The notes beneath the pieces are model-generated. The model did not search any database, had not been told where the DNA came from, and was given only the letters and a program-made list of their open reading frames with translations. From contig JAVVEW010000001.1 in the NCBI GenBank assembly GCA_032251045.1, forward strand, positions 1 to 64,000: 64,000 nucleotides of DNA. The letters are read 5' to 3'. The translations under genes were made by a program, and so were the position numbers. Shown piece after piece: positions 19,005-28,558 of the stretch. Source of the DNA: JAVVEW01 sp032251045 (GTDB taxonomy: Bacteria; Pseudomonadota; Gammaproteobacteria; Methylococcales; Methylomonadaceae). How positions within the stretch are numbered: position 1 is the stretch's first letter; each line of letters starts with the position of its first letter.

Positions 19005-20666
19005 CTATTTGCGTTGTTGAGTGCGCCAATATTGGACGATTTGCTCGACATCCAGGTCTTCGGGGCCTTCGCGCCAACCGGTGAAATAATCAACGTCATT
19101 ACTTTTGGGGGGCGGGTCTGGTATGTAAACTTGTACCCGGGTGGGTAATGGCGCAGCTTCGCCCAGCACCAGCGCCTCGCCACGACCTAGCGAAGTGAGA
19201 ATATCGGTGAGGTCGCCTTCGGCCTCGGGAACCAGACCGCGTACATAGGCCTGGTCATCCGGGTTGGTGGTGCGCAGACAGAAGAAGGAACTGCATTGCG
19301 ATAGCATGGTTTCAGAAAGTTCCGTGGGACGTTGGCTGATCACACCGATGGAAACGCCGTATTTCCGGCCTTCTTTGGCGATGCGTTCCATCACGCGTTT
19401 GGTGCCATCGAACTGACCACCTTTTTCCCTGGGGATATAGGCGTGGGCTTCTTCACAGATTAAAGTGATGGGAAATTCACGTCGTTTCGGGTTCCAGTAG
19501 TTGAATTCGTAGGCCAGGCGCCCGACCTGGGCGGATACCGCAGGGCGTACGTCGGTGGGAACCGAGCTTAAATCCACCACGGTGATTTTCGCTTTGCGCT
19601 CGGGCAGCAGGCCGACAAACTGGCGTAACAAGTCCGCCATGCTGGCGGAGGTGTTGTGTTTTTTCGGTTTTAGCAGAAAATCATAACGGACATCGTTAAA
19701 ACGGCTTTGCATGCGCACCAGAAATTCATCGAATTGACCAAACAAAACGCCTTTGGTTTTGCCGAAATCCTTGCGTTCTTCATTGGCGGTTTTGAATTGC
19801 ATGTACATTTCCGCCAATGAAAAATAAATAGGCGTGTCAATGGACACTGATGGCATACCGATGGCTTTACCTTCCTTGCGCTTGAGTTGTTGCAGAATTT
19901 CGCGCATGAACGCCATTTGCATGGACGCGCCGGCGGTGTCGCGATCGATAAATAAATCGACCAATTCCGCGTAGGTCATCATCCAGTACGGCATTTCCAT
20001 TTCCACCGCATCGACGTAGTTCACGATATCGTCCGGAAAAGCCGAATTCAGGTTGCCGCTTTCATCTTTCCAGCAATATTCACCATGTAAATCCAGCATG
20101 ATCAGGTGCGCGTTGGGCATGGCCTTGATGGTATGCTGGATCAGACTGGTGACGGTCCATGATTTACCGGATCCGGATTGGCCGATAATGGCGAAATGAC
20201 GGCCAAACAGGGCGCGAGGGTCGAGGCTTAAATGATAGTCGTTGTGCGCCGCCAGTCGGCCGATGAAGAATTCGTAATCGCGGAATTTGGAGAAAATGGC
20301 GTTGATTTCGTGCATGCCCACGGCATAAACCCGGGCGCCGGGCGTCGGGTAGTGGCGCACGCCGCGCACGAAGTTACCTTGCTTATCTAGTTCGCCAACG
20401 GGAATCAACGACATGTAGCGATGGCTTTCGCGAAGGTCGTGTGTGTTGTAGCGGTCTTCTTCCCACAGTTTGAACACCAGCGCCAGCACTTGAATATCGG
20501 CTTGGCGAATCACCACATACGAGCCGATTTGTCCTGCCAGGATTTGCTCCTTACCCAGTGTGATCAACGGTTCATCGGTGGCGTAATCGGCTTGAAATCG
20601 AGCGTCCATGCCATCGCCACGGACTTCAGAAAGCGTTGCGATCAGATATTCATTGCTATCGGTCAT
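19005..20666 (-). CDS. HerA/DUF87-family ATPase
   Basis: 553 residues from ATG 20666 (MTDSNEYLIATLSEV); the frame is open further upstream but HerA-like proteins begin with this beta-barrel (HAS-barrel) segment. Walker A is IIGQSGSGKSWTV at about residue 160, and Walker B is ITLICEEAHAYIP. ISQRPTELSETMLSQCSSFF carries the sensor residues of the FtsK/HerA class. Such ATPases form hexamers that pump DNA or act as the motor of nuclease complexes. No nurA or other nuclease gene is adjacent; the only neighbour on that side is a broken ATPase pseudogene. It could be a housekeeping motor or the surviving part of a defence locus. The 5' neighbour is divergent. Confidence 0.88.
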   Translation of the reverse strand: MTDSNEYLIATLSEVRGDGMDARFQADYATDEPLITLGKEQILAGQIGSYVVIRQADIQVLALVFKLWEEDRYNTHDLRESHRYMSLIPVGELDKQGNFVRGVRHYPTPGARVYAVGMHEINAIFSKFRDYEFFIGRLAAHNDYHLSLDPRALFGRHFAIIGQSGSGKSWTVTSLIQHTIKAMPNAHLIMLDLHGEYCWKDESGNLNSAFPDDIVNYVDAVEMEMPYWMMTYAELVDLFIDRDTAGASMQMAFMREILQQLKRKEGKAIGMPSVSIDTPIYFSLAEMYMQFKTANEERKDFGKTKGVLFGQFDEFLVRMQSRFNDVRYDFLLKPKKHNTSASMADLLRQFVGLLPERKAKITVVDLSSVPTDVRPAVSAQVGRLAYEFNYWNPKRREFPITLICEEAHAYIPREKGGQFDGTKRVMERIAKEGRKYGVSIGVISQRPTELSETMLSQCSSFFCLRTTNPDDQAYVRGLVPEAEGDLTDILTSLGRGEALVLGEAAPLPTRVQVYIPDPPPKSNDVDYFTGWREGPEDLDVEQIVQYWRTQQRK

Positions 20667-20877
20667 GTGTGTTTTCCAAGTCAAGCCAAACAGGGGCTTT
20701 AGCTTAGTGGAAACCCGGCTTAAAGTCGATGCTTTGCCGTCAGGCAAATATCCGGCTCTGCAGGGTGGTAAGCTGGCGATGTCATGAATGCACTGAGGCT
20801 GCGACATATGGTCAGGTCGCGCCGGATGTGGCGGGCATTTATAGGCAAGTTACGCATTATTTTCAGGGGATAAAGGC

Positions 20878-23028
20878 ATGAAACAAAGCCAGAAGATTTT
20901 ACTTGGTGTAATCGTGGTCATGGTCGGCGCGTTGCTGGTCTCAGATGTGGGGCAGTGGCTAAGTCTTGAGGTCTTGCAGCAACAGATGGCAAGGCTTGAA
21001 GCCTATCGGCAGGCTCACGTATGGGTGGTGATGGTGGGCTACTTTTTGCTATATGTGTTGGTGACGGCTTTGTCGGTGCCGGGCGCGGCAGTGTTGACGC
21101 TGGCCGGTGGCGCGTTGTTTGGCCTGGGCGTTGGTGTGTTGTTGGTATCGTTTGCATCGACCTTAGGCGCGACTTTGGCGTTTTTGGTAGCGCGATTTTT
21201 ATTGCGCGACTGGGTGGCCATGCGCTTTGCAAAGCGCATGGCTAGTATCGATGCCGGGATGCGCCGCGATGGCGCGTTATACTTGTTTACCTTGCGTCTG
21301 GTGCCGGTGTTGCCGTTCTTTTTAATCAATCTGGCCATGGGGTTGACGGGGATCAAGACCTGGACTTTTTACTGGGTCAGTCAGTTGGGCATGTTGGCCG
21401 GCACCCTGGTTTATGTCAATGCCGGCACGCAGTTGGCAAAGCTGGATTCCGTGGCCGGGATTTTGTCACCTGAGTTATTGTTGTCGTTTGCCTTGTTGGC
21501 CGCGTTTCCCTGGCTGGCGAAAACGGGAGTTGCCATGTTTAAGCACAAGCAAATTTATCGGGGTTTTACCAAGCCGAAACGGTTTGACCGTAATCTGATT
21601 GTCATCGGTGCCGGTTCCGGCGGCCTGGTGACCGCCTACATCGCCGCCGCCGTCAAGGCCAAGGTCACGCTGGTGGAAAAACATGCCATGGGCGGTGATT
21701 GTCTCAACACCGGTTGCGTGCCTTCGAAAACGCTGATTCGTAGTGCGCGTTGGGCCGCATTGGCCCGGCGCGGCGAGGAGTTTGGTTTTCAGCCGGTGGC
21801 TGCCCAGGCGGAATTCAGCCGGGTGATGCGCCGGGTGCGTGAGGCGGTAGCGCGTATCGAGCCGCATGATTCAGTGCAGCGCTACACGCAGCTTGGCGTG
21901 GAGGTGTTGCAAGGCGAGGCCAAGGTGGTCTCGCCGTGGGCCGTGGAGGTGCATACCGAATATGGCGTGCAGCGTTTAACGGCGCGTGCCTTGGTGGTGG
22001 CTACCGGAGCGCGACCTTTGGTGCCGGATTTGCCAGGTCTGGCGGCGCTTCAGCCATTGACTTCAGACACCATCTGGCAGCTTGAAACCTTGCCTAAACG
22101 ATTGCTGGTGCTGGGCGGCGGCCCCATCGGTTGTGAGTTGGCGCAAAGTTTTCAGCGTTTGGGCAGTGAGGTGACTTTGGTGGAAATGGCACCTAGGTTG
22201 TTGATTCGCGAAGATGAGGATGTGTCAGATGCGGTCAAACAACGCTTTATCACTGAAGGCATGACCGTTAAAACCGGCTACCGGGCAACCTCGTTTGTTG
22301 TTGAGAACGGTGAAAAAGTGATGCTGGCCGAAGCGGAAAACGGCACCACCTTGCGGGTGGTGTTTGATCAGGTTTTGATGGCCTTAGGGCGAGTGGCGAG
22401 TGTTGAGGGGTTTGGTCTGGAAACGCTGGGCGTTGCCTTGACAACACGCAAAACCATTGCGACCGATCCGTATCAGGCGACGAATTTTCCGAATATCTAT
22501 GCGGTGGGTGATGTCGCAGGGCCGTATCAGTTTACCCATACCGCCGCCCATCAAGCTTGGTATGCGGCAGTGAATGCGTTATTTGGCAGCGGCCTGAAAA
22601 AATTCCGTACCGATTATTCCGTCATTCCCTGGGCGACATTCACCGACCCGGAAGTGGCGCGTGTTGGTTTGAACGAGGCGGAGGCAAAACAGCAGCAGAT
22701 TGCCTATGAGGTCACGCGCTACAACCTGGACGATTTGGATCGGGCGATTGCCGATGGCGAGGCGCACGGCTGGGTTAAAGTGTTGACCGTGCCGGGGAAG
22801 GACAAAATTCTGGGGGTGACCCTCGTGGGCGAACACGCCGGCGAGTTGATTGCCGAGTTTGTGCTGGCAATGAAACACGGCCTGGGCCTGAATAAGCTGT
22901 TATCCACCATTCACATTTACCCGACCTGGAACGAAGCTAACAAATACGCCGCTGGCGCCTGGAAACGAGCGCATGCCCCGGCACGTTTACTGGCCTTTCT
23001 GGCGCGGTTTCATGATTGGCGGCGTTGA
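20878..23028 (+). CDS. TVP38/TMEM64-type membrane domain fused to a flavin disulfide reductase
   Basis: 716 residues. The N-terminal 225 or so are membrane-spanning and of the SNARE-associated/TVP38 (DedA-like) family: GAAVLTLAGGALFGLG, LRLVPVLPFFLINLAMG and GMLAGTLVYVNAG. The rest is a pyridine nucleotide-disulfide oxidoreductase related to mercuric reductase and dihydrolipoamide dehydrogenase: FAD motif VIGAGSGGLVTA, redox cysteines C275 and C280 in GGDCLNTGCVPSK, NAD motif LVLGGGPIGCELA, second FAD motif IYAVGDVAGPYQFTH, and the C-terminal HIYPTWNEA. There is no mercury-binding cysteine pair at the C terminus. GGGGATAAAGGC precedes the ATG. The protein puts a thiol-disulfide reductase at the membrane; the substrate is unknown. 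Confidence 0.93.
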   Translation: MKQSQKILLGVIVVMVGALLVSDVGQWLSLEVLQQQMARLEAYRQAHVWVVMVGYFLLYVLVTALSVPGAAVLTLAGGALFGLGVGVLLVSFASTLGATLAFLVARFLLRDWVAMRFAKRMASIDAGMRRDGALYLFTLRLVPVLPFFLINLAMGLTGIKTWTFYWVSQLGMLAGTLVYVNAGTQLAKLDSVAGILSPELLLSFALLAAFPWLAKTGVAMFKHKQIYRGFTKPKRFDRNLIVIGAGSGGLVTAYIAAAVKAKVTLVEKHAMGGDCLNTGCVPSKTLIRSARWAALARRGEEFGFQPVAAQAEFSRVMRRVREAVARIEPHDSVQRYTQLGVEVLQGEAKVVSPWAVEVHTEYGVQRLTARALVVATGARPLVPDLPGLAALQPLTSDTIWQLETLPKRLLVLGGGPIGCELAQSFQRLGSEVTLVEMAPRLLIREDEDVSDAVKQRFITEGMTVKTGYRATSFVVENGEKVMLAEAENGTTLRVVFDQVLMALGRVASVEGFGLETLGVALTTRKTIATDPYQATNFPNIYAVGDVAGPYQFTHTAAHQAWYAAVNALFGSGLKKFRTDYSVIPWATFTDPEVARVGLNEAEAKQQQIAYEVTRYNLDDLDRAIADGEAHGWVKVLTVPGKDKILGVTLVGEHAGELIAEFVLAMKHGLGLNKLLSTIHIYPTWNEANKYAAGAWKRAHAPARLLAFLARFHDWRR

Positions 23029-23148
23029 CTGTCAATGTCAGTCGCCAAGCAGTTTATAATAATGACGGTTTTTTTTGGGTTTGAGCGTTTATTTCTGGCG
23101 GCGACCCGGGCGTTATAGGCAAATAGCCATGCGTGATCGATAACAGGC

Positions 23149-26100
23149 GTGATAAAGCGTATTTATAAAGCGGCAAGTCATGGGGTACTGATAACCCTTT
23201 TTGTGTTGACCCTGGGCTTGACCGGGCTGCGCGTGGGAGCGGGGTGGGTCGATGATTTTCGGCTTGAGGCTGAACAGCGCCTGAGTCAGATGTTAGGTCA
23301 CCCGGTGCGGTTAGGCGCGTTAGGGGCGCAAATGCACGGCTGGACGCCGGCATTGACCATCACCGATCTGGCCTTGATCGGCACTGAGCAAAGCATCGCG
23401 CTTAGCGCGGATAAGGTGCTGATTCATCTGGACTTGCTGGCGTGGTTGCGAGCAGATTCATTGGCCCATGCGGTGTGGTTCAGCGTGTTGGGTTTGCGGG
23501 CCACCCTGGTGTATGACCCAAAAGACGGCCTTGCGATTAAAGGCCTGCCCGGTGATGCACAATCTTCCGGCGACTGGCAGCGGCTGTTAGGTTCGCGTTT
23601 GCAAGTCATCAACAGTCAACTTGGCTGGCAGCCGCGGCCTGAGGCCGACCTGCAACGGGTGCGCCTGGATGCGCAGGTGCAACGTCTCAAGGGTCGGCGT
23701 TATCAGGCGCAGTTACGGTTGCTGCCGGAAAACGCTGACGAGGCGGTGACGCTGGCCGCCCATCTTGATTTGCGCCAATCTGGCCTGGCAGGTGTGTTTG
23801 GCCAGCTTTATCTGAACCTGCCATCAACCCCTTGGCAGGCACTTAGCCAGTATTGGCCGGCGTTATCAGCGTTTGTGTTGCATGGGCAGGTTGGCGCACA
23901 AGCTTGGTTGACGCTGGCATCCGGGCGGATGACCGAGGCACAGTTACTGCCGGTTATCGATACGGCGTCCGGGCAGGTCAGTGCGGTCTTGCAGGGACAG
24001 AGGTTGTCTTCCGGTTGGCGCGTTTTGCTGCATGAGCTGAGTTTGACCGAGTCAGCTAAGACGGCGCAGCGAGTCAGTGGTCAGGTTGAAGTGCAGTACC
24101 ATCCGGCATTTTCGCTGCCTTGGCGCATTAACGGGCAGCATGTGGATTTGGCGCGGCTGGCGGCACTTGCCCGGTTCGGTGATTGGTTGCCTGAGGCCTG
24201 GCGGTCTTATCAAATTACCGGCAGCCTGGATGACTTTTCCCTGGCGCTTGACGCTAAGGACAGCCGCTTTTCCATCAAGGCCCGTCTCAATGCGTTGGGT
24301 GTCCGCAATGCTGATCAAGGTGTCGCGTTCGCCGGACTGAATGCCGCGTTGACCGGAGATCAGGAGCAGGGTGAATTAATAGTGGCCAGCGCTAAGGCCA
24401 GCGTGGCCGTGGCCGCGATCTGGCGGCAAGCGTTGGAGTTGCAACACATTGCCGGCGTAGTATCGTGGCAGCACATGGCGGGGGGCTGGCGTATTGCCGC
24501 TGAACGCCTGGAGCTGGATGCGCCGGGGCTGCCGGTCGATAGCCGTTTTGAACTCCTTCTGCCTGATGACGATGCGCCAATACATCTGGCACTGCGCAGT
24601 CATTTGCGTGTTCAGGATGTCAGTACGATACCGCGTTATTTACCCTATCAGGCGATGCGTGCGGATGTGGTCGATTGGCTGGATCATGCGTTTGTCAAAG
24701 GGCGCGTGGTCAGTGGGGATTTATTGCTGGATGGGCCGGTGATAGATTTTCCGTTTCCAGAACACAATGGCGTGTTTCAGGCGCGTTTACGCACCGAGGC
24801 GCTGTCGCTGCATTACAGCCCCGATTGGCCGGTGATCGACAATATTGAGGCGACTTTCGATTTTCAGGGCGATGAGCTGGCTGTGGCCGTGGCCAATGCA
24901 GCAGCCATGAACACTACCATTCAGGCAGCCACGATTACGATCAATCCGCTCAGCGAGGCCGAGCGCGTGCGCGTCGATGGCCAGGTGAGCGGTGCGATCA
25001 CGGAAATATTCCGGTTTCTCCAGGCTTCACCTGTGCAATCGGTCGCCGAGCGGGTATTGAACTCGGTGACACCGCAAGGCCTAAGCCGGGTTGATGTGCA
25101 TCTGGATATTCCTTTCGATCTGGATCAGGATGCGCAGGTGCAGGGACGGGCGCATTTTACTGATGCCGGTTTGGTGATCAAGGCATTGGCGCTGCCGGTC
25201 ACGGATATTCGTGGCGTGATGCACTTCAGCGAGCGCGGTATTAGCGCTAAGGCGCTGACAGCCCGGCTCTGGCAGCAGCCGTTGACGCTGACTGTTGAAG
25301 ATCAGCGCGACAATATTGCGCTTCAGGGCGATGGCGTGTTGGATAGTGCGGCCGCGGTCAGGTTTTTTAATGGGCCAAACCGGTTGATTGAGGGGTTGAC
25401 CGACTACCATTTGGCACTGACCTTGCCTAAAGATGCGCGCAAGAATGCGACCTTGCAACTGCGTAGCGAGCTGGTCGGTGCGGCATCGCCCTTGCCCGCA
25501 CCATTAGGTAAAGCGGCGGCGACCGCATCCCTATTGAGGCTGGATAGTGAATTAGGTGGCGATACCTTACCCATCACGGCGCGTTATGGCGATCAGCTCA
25601 CCGTACAAGCCTGGCTTAAAAGCCCGGATTATCGGTTCGCCTCCGGCATTGTGCGTCTAGGGCGCGAGGCCGCTCAACCGGAACCGGAACCGGGACTGGT
25701 GGTGGCGGTTGCCCAAAAATCATTGGATGTCGCCGCCTGGTGTCAGTGGCTGGACATGGCTCAGGCAGGCAAGGGGGCCGGCAGCGCTGTGCCGTGGCGC
25801 GGTGTGACCTTGACGGTCGGGCATTTGCGTCAGGCAGCGCATGACTTTGGCGCCATGCAGCTTGATCTTGATTATCAGCATCAATCCTGGCAAGGCACGG
25901 TGGCCAGCGCCTGGTTGCAGGGCGAATTGGCGATGACCGAACAACACATCGAGGCTAAATTGTCGCGCTTGCAGCTGGATGAGCTGGTTAGCTGGCGTCA
26001 CTGTGGTGGCGATGATGATGACAGCGCACCGCCGCGTCCGGTTAAATTGGCGTTAACGCTGACCAGTGACCAGGTTTTCTGGAAAACGTTGCCGCTGGGG

Positions 26101-26811
26101 CCGTTGTCGCTGGACAGTGACTGGCAGCTGGCCACCTTGCGTGTCAAGCAGTTACGCCTCGGCGGCAAGGACGGCGCGTTAACTGTGACTGGGCGCTGGG
26201 ACGAAAATGGTACCGAATTAGAGGGTGAGGTGAGACACCCTCGTTTGGGCGATTTGCTCAAGCAACTGGATTTGTACCGGCAAATTCGCGAAACAGCCGG
26301 CCGTATCGGCTTTAACTTGCGCTGGCCGGGTGCACCTTGGGCGGTGACCTTGGCCGACTTGTCCGGGCAGGTGGATTTACAGCTCGGTCAGGGCCGGCTG
26401 TTGAGTTTTGAGCCGGGGCTGGGGCGGGTGTTGGGCCTGGTCGCGTTTTCTCAATGGCTGAAGCGTTTGCAGTTTGATTTTGATGATGTGTTCAAAAAAG
26501 GTCTGACGTTTGATCGCATCGATGGCCGCATACAGCTGGCTCAAGGACAGGCGCATACCGAGGATCTGGTGGTTGACGCGGTGCCGGCGAAAATTACTTT
26601 GCAGGGCGAAACCGACTTGTTGCACGAGACGCTGGACTTATCCGCTATGGTGGTGCCGAAAAGCCTGAGGGCGGTGCCCATTGCCGGGGATATTGTCGGC
26701 GGACTGGGGCGGTTGTTATCCGAATCGATTATCGATGATTATCGCGAGGGCTATTTTTTTGGTACCGAATACCGGATAACTGGAACTTGGCAAGCACCGA
26801 ATATAAACTGA
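23149..26811 (+). CDS. yhdP: YhdP-family AsmA-like envelope protein
   Basis: 1220 residues starting at GTG 23149. One N-terminal membrane span (GVLITLFVLTLGLTGLRVGAG) leads to a very long periplasmic, beta-rich domain with low motif content. It ends in the AsmA-like C-terminal segment (VVPKSLRAVPIAGDIVGGLGRLL, then YRITGTW). YhdP and its AsmA relatives bridge the periplasm and carry phospholipid between the inner and outer membranes. Length is close to the E. coli protein (about 1266). The nitrilase gene 42 bases downstream may be in the same operon; yhdP often lies near such genes. It also resembles other AsmA members, but the size and C terminus favour YhdP. Confidence 0.88.
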   Translation: MIKRIYKAASHGVLITLFVLTLGLTGLRVGAGWVDDFRLEAEQRLSQMLGHPVRLGALGAQMHGWTPALTITDLALIGTEQSIALSADKVLIHLDLLAWLRADSLAHAVWFSVLGLRATLVYDPKDGLAIKGLPGDAQSSGDWQRLLGSRLQVINSQLGWQPRPEADLQRVRLDAQVQRLKGRRYQAQLRLLPENADEAVTLAAHLDLRQSGLAGVFGQLYLNLPSTPWQALSQYWPALSAFVLHGQVGAQAWLTLASGRMTEAQLLPVIDTASGQVSAVLQGQRLSSGWRVLLHELSLTESAKTAQRVSGQVEVQYHPAFSLPWRINGQHVDLARLAALARFGDWLPEAWRSYQITGSLDDFSLALDAKDSRFSIKARLNALGVRNADQGVAFAGLNAALTGDQEQGELIVASAKASVAVAAIWRQALELQHIAGVVSWQHMAGGWRIAAERLELDAPGLPVDSRFELLLPDDDAPIHLALRSHLRVQDVSTIPRYLPYQAMRADVVDWLDHAFVKGRVVSGDLLLDGPVIDFPFPEHNGVFQARLRTEALSLHYSPDWPVIDNIEATFDFQGDELAVAVANAAAMNTTIQAATITINPLSEAERVRVDGQVSGAITEIFRFLQASPVQSVAERVLNSVTPQGLSRVDVHLDIPFDLDQDAQVQGRAHFTDAGLVIKALALPVTDIRGVMHFSERGISAKALTARLWQQPLTLTVEDQRDNIALQGDGVLDSAAAVRFFNGPNRLIEGLTDYHLALTLPKDARKNATLQLRSELVGAASPLPAPLGKAAATASLLRLDSELGGDTLPITARYGDQLTVQAWLKSPDYRFASGIVRLGREAAQPEPEPGLVVAVAQKSLDVAAWCQWLDMAQAGKGAGSAVPWRGVTLTVGHLRQAAHDFGAMQLDLDYQHQSWQGTVASAWLQGELAMTEQHIEAKLSRLQLDELVSWRHCGGDDDDSAPPRPVKLALTLTSDQVFWKTLPLGPLSLDSDWQLATLRVKQLRLGGKDGALTVTGRWDENGTELEGEVRHPRLGDLLKQLDLYRQIRETAGRIGFNLRWPGAPWAVTLADLSGQVDLQLGQGRLLSFEPGLGRVLGLVAFSQWLKRLQFDFDDVFKKGLTFDRIDGRIQLAQGQAHTEDLVVDAVPAKITLQGETDLLHETLDLSAMVVPKSLRAVPIAGDIVGGLGRLLSESIIDDYREGYFFGTEYRITGTWQAPNIN

Positions 26812-26853
26812 TTTTTTATCCTTGATAAGGATGGCGAACCTAGGGAGTTTGTT

Positions 26854-27675
26854 GTGAGTACTGTGGCTGTAATTCAAATGACGTCAAGCGATTCTGTGCA
26901 TGATAACCTGGCCACGGCGGCGCGTTTGCTGCGGCAGGCCGCAGACGCCGGTGCCAAACTGGCGGCTTTGCCGGAAAACTTCGCGTTTATGGGGCTTCAT
27001 GAAACGGATAAGTTAAAAATCAAAGAACATGAAGGCTCAGGGCCTATTCAGGATTTTTTATATGAAACCGCCAGCCGTTTGCAGCTTTGGCTGGTGGCCG
27101 GCACCTTACCCATGGCTTGTGCGGACCTGCACAAAGTTCGTGCCGCTTGTTTGGTGTATGACGATCAGGGCCAGCTGCGGGCGCGCTATGACAAGATCCA
27201 TTTATTCGATGTGAATCTGCCGGGTGGACGCGAAAGTTATCGTGAATCCACCACCTTCGAGCAGGGTGAGGAGTGGGGTGTGGTGGATACGCCGGTGGGC
27301 AAATTGGGTTTGTCGATATGCTATGACCTGCGTTTTCCGGAGCTATATCGTAAATTGACCGACCAGGGCGCGCAATTGCTGTTGGCGCCCAGTGCCTTTA
27401 CCAGAAACACCGGGGAGGCGCATTGGCAGGTGTTATTACGCGCCAGGGCCATTGAGAATTTGTGTTATGTGTTGGCGCCCAATCAAACAGGTCGTCATCG
27501 CAATGGCCGGGAAACGTATGGTCACAGCGCGATTATTGACCCCTGGGGGCAGGTTTTGGCCGATGCCGGTACGGATGTTGGCTTGGCCAAGGCGACGGTG
27601 GACCTTAATCATTTGGCGGAAATTCGCGGCGCATTTCCAGTTTTACAGCATCGACGTTGGCGGGCATTGCAGTGA
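26854..27675 (+). CDS. Carbon-nitrogen hydrolase (Nit1-type amidase)
   Basis: 273 residues from GTG 26854, with AGGGAG 7 bases upstream. The nitrilase-fold catalytic triad is visible: E in LPENFAFMG, K in YDKIHLFDV and C in LSICYDLRFPE. These segments are those of the Nit1/deaminated glutathione amidase branch (YafV/Nit1), which repairs alpha-ketoglutaramate-type by-products. The exact substrate is inferred from similarity. It ends just before bamC, whose frame is open through the overlap. Confidence 0.9.
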   Translation: MSTVAVIQMTSSDSVHDNLATAARLLRQAADAGAKLAALPENFAFMGLHETDKLKIKEHEGSGPIQDFLYETASRLQLWLVAGTLPMACADLHKVRAACLVYDDQGQLRARYDKIHLFDVNLPGGRESYRESTTFEQGEEWGVVDTPVGKLGLSICYDLRFPELYRKLTDQGAQLLLAPSAFTRNTGEAHWQVLLRARAIENLCYVLAPNQTGRHRNGRETYGHSAIIDPWGQVLADAGTDVGLAKATVDLNHLAEIRGAFPVLQHRRWRALQ

Positions 27676-27728
27676 AACTCTCCGTTTTAGTCATGGACGC
27701 CGCAGTTGCCGAAGGCGGGGGATGGGCC

Positions 27729-28379
27729 ATGCGCAGGCTAAGCTGGGGCATGGTGATATTGCCGCTGTTATTGGCCGGATGTGGTACTGATCCGCGCTTT
27801 CAGGATACCCGGGCGCTGGAGCACCCGCCGGCATTGCCATCGGCAACAGCCGATGCGTCGGTGGCGCATTTTGATCCTGCGATTGCCTTAAAATCCTTGC
27901 AACGCGGCTTAGGTGATAAAGTCCGTTTGCAGGTGTCAGGTCAAAAGACGCAGCTGGTGTTAGATGCGTCATTCCCCCAGGCCTGGTTTATTGTGCAGGC
28001 GACCTTGCAGGCATTGCGCTTGTCAATCACGGATCTGGATCGGCAGCAGGGCATGTACTTTGTCGAGTTCGACCCGGATCAGCATCCAGACAGCGCGGGA
28101 AAGAATCGTTCCGGTTTGTTCGCCCGCATGGCCGCCTGGTTTGCCGCCGATACTTACGCACTGCGCAATTATCAACTGAGCCTGGTTGAGCACGGGAATT
28201 CGACGTATGTTGCGGCCCGTTACACCCCCGACGAGTTGTTGCCGGGCGAGCGTGAACAAACCGATGACGAGCAGCGTTACGCTCAGGAGCCAGACGATGG
28301 CCCGGTACGTTTGTTAACATTGTTGCATCGGGCGTTGAGTAAGGGCTTGCCTAAATCAGCGATCGACAAAAAACGCTAG
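27729..28379 (+). CDS. bamC: Outer membrane assembly lipoprotein BamC
   Basis: 216 residues from ATG 27729, which gives a proper lipoprotein signal (MRRLSWGMVILPLLLAGC with the lipobox LLAGC and C18); the frame is open upstream to 27657 but that would place 24 residues before the signal. The part after the cysteine has the loose N-terminal strand seen in BamC, then DASFPQAWFIVQATLQAL and QGMYFVEFDP, as in the two helix-grip domains. BamC is an accessory subunit of the beta-barrel assembly machine at the outer membrane. In many gammaproteobacteria it follows dapA; here it follows a nitrilase. Confidence 0.85.
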   Translation: MRRLSWGMVILPLLLAGCGTDPRFQDTRALEHPPALPSATADASVAHFDPAIALKSLQRGLGDKVRLQVSGQKTQLVLDASFPQAWFIVQATLQALRLSITDLDRQQGMYFVEFDPDQHPDSAGKNRSGLFARMAAWFAADTYALRNYQLSLVEHGNSTYVAARYTPDELLPGEREQTDDEQRYAQEPDDGPVRLLTLLHRALSKGLPKSAIDKKR

Positions 28380-28558
28380 TCATTCAGCACTCACCAAACG
28401 ATTCGCCAGCAGGGCCAAAAAAGCGCCATTTAGGCGTTACGCATCGTTCATTTGCAACACTAAGCCATGCGCTTCGTATCTTGATGGGCGATTTTGGGAA
28501 CAGCCAGAGGGAACATGAAAGATCAATAGCCTCTGAGATAGGGAAAAGGTTTATCGTT

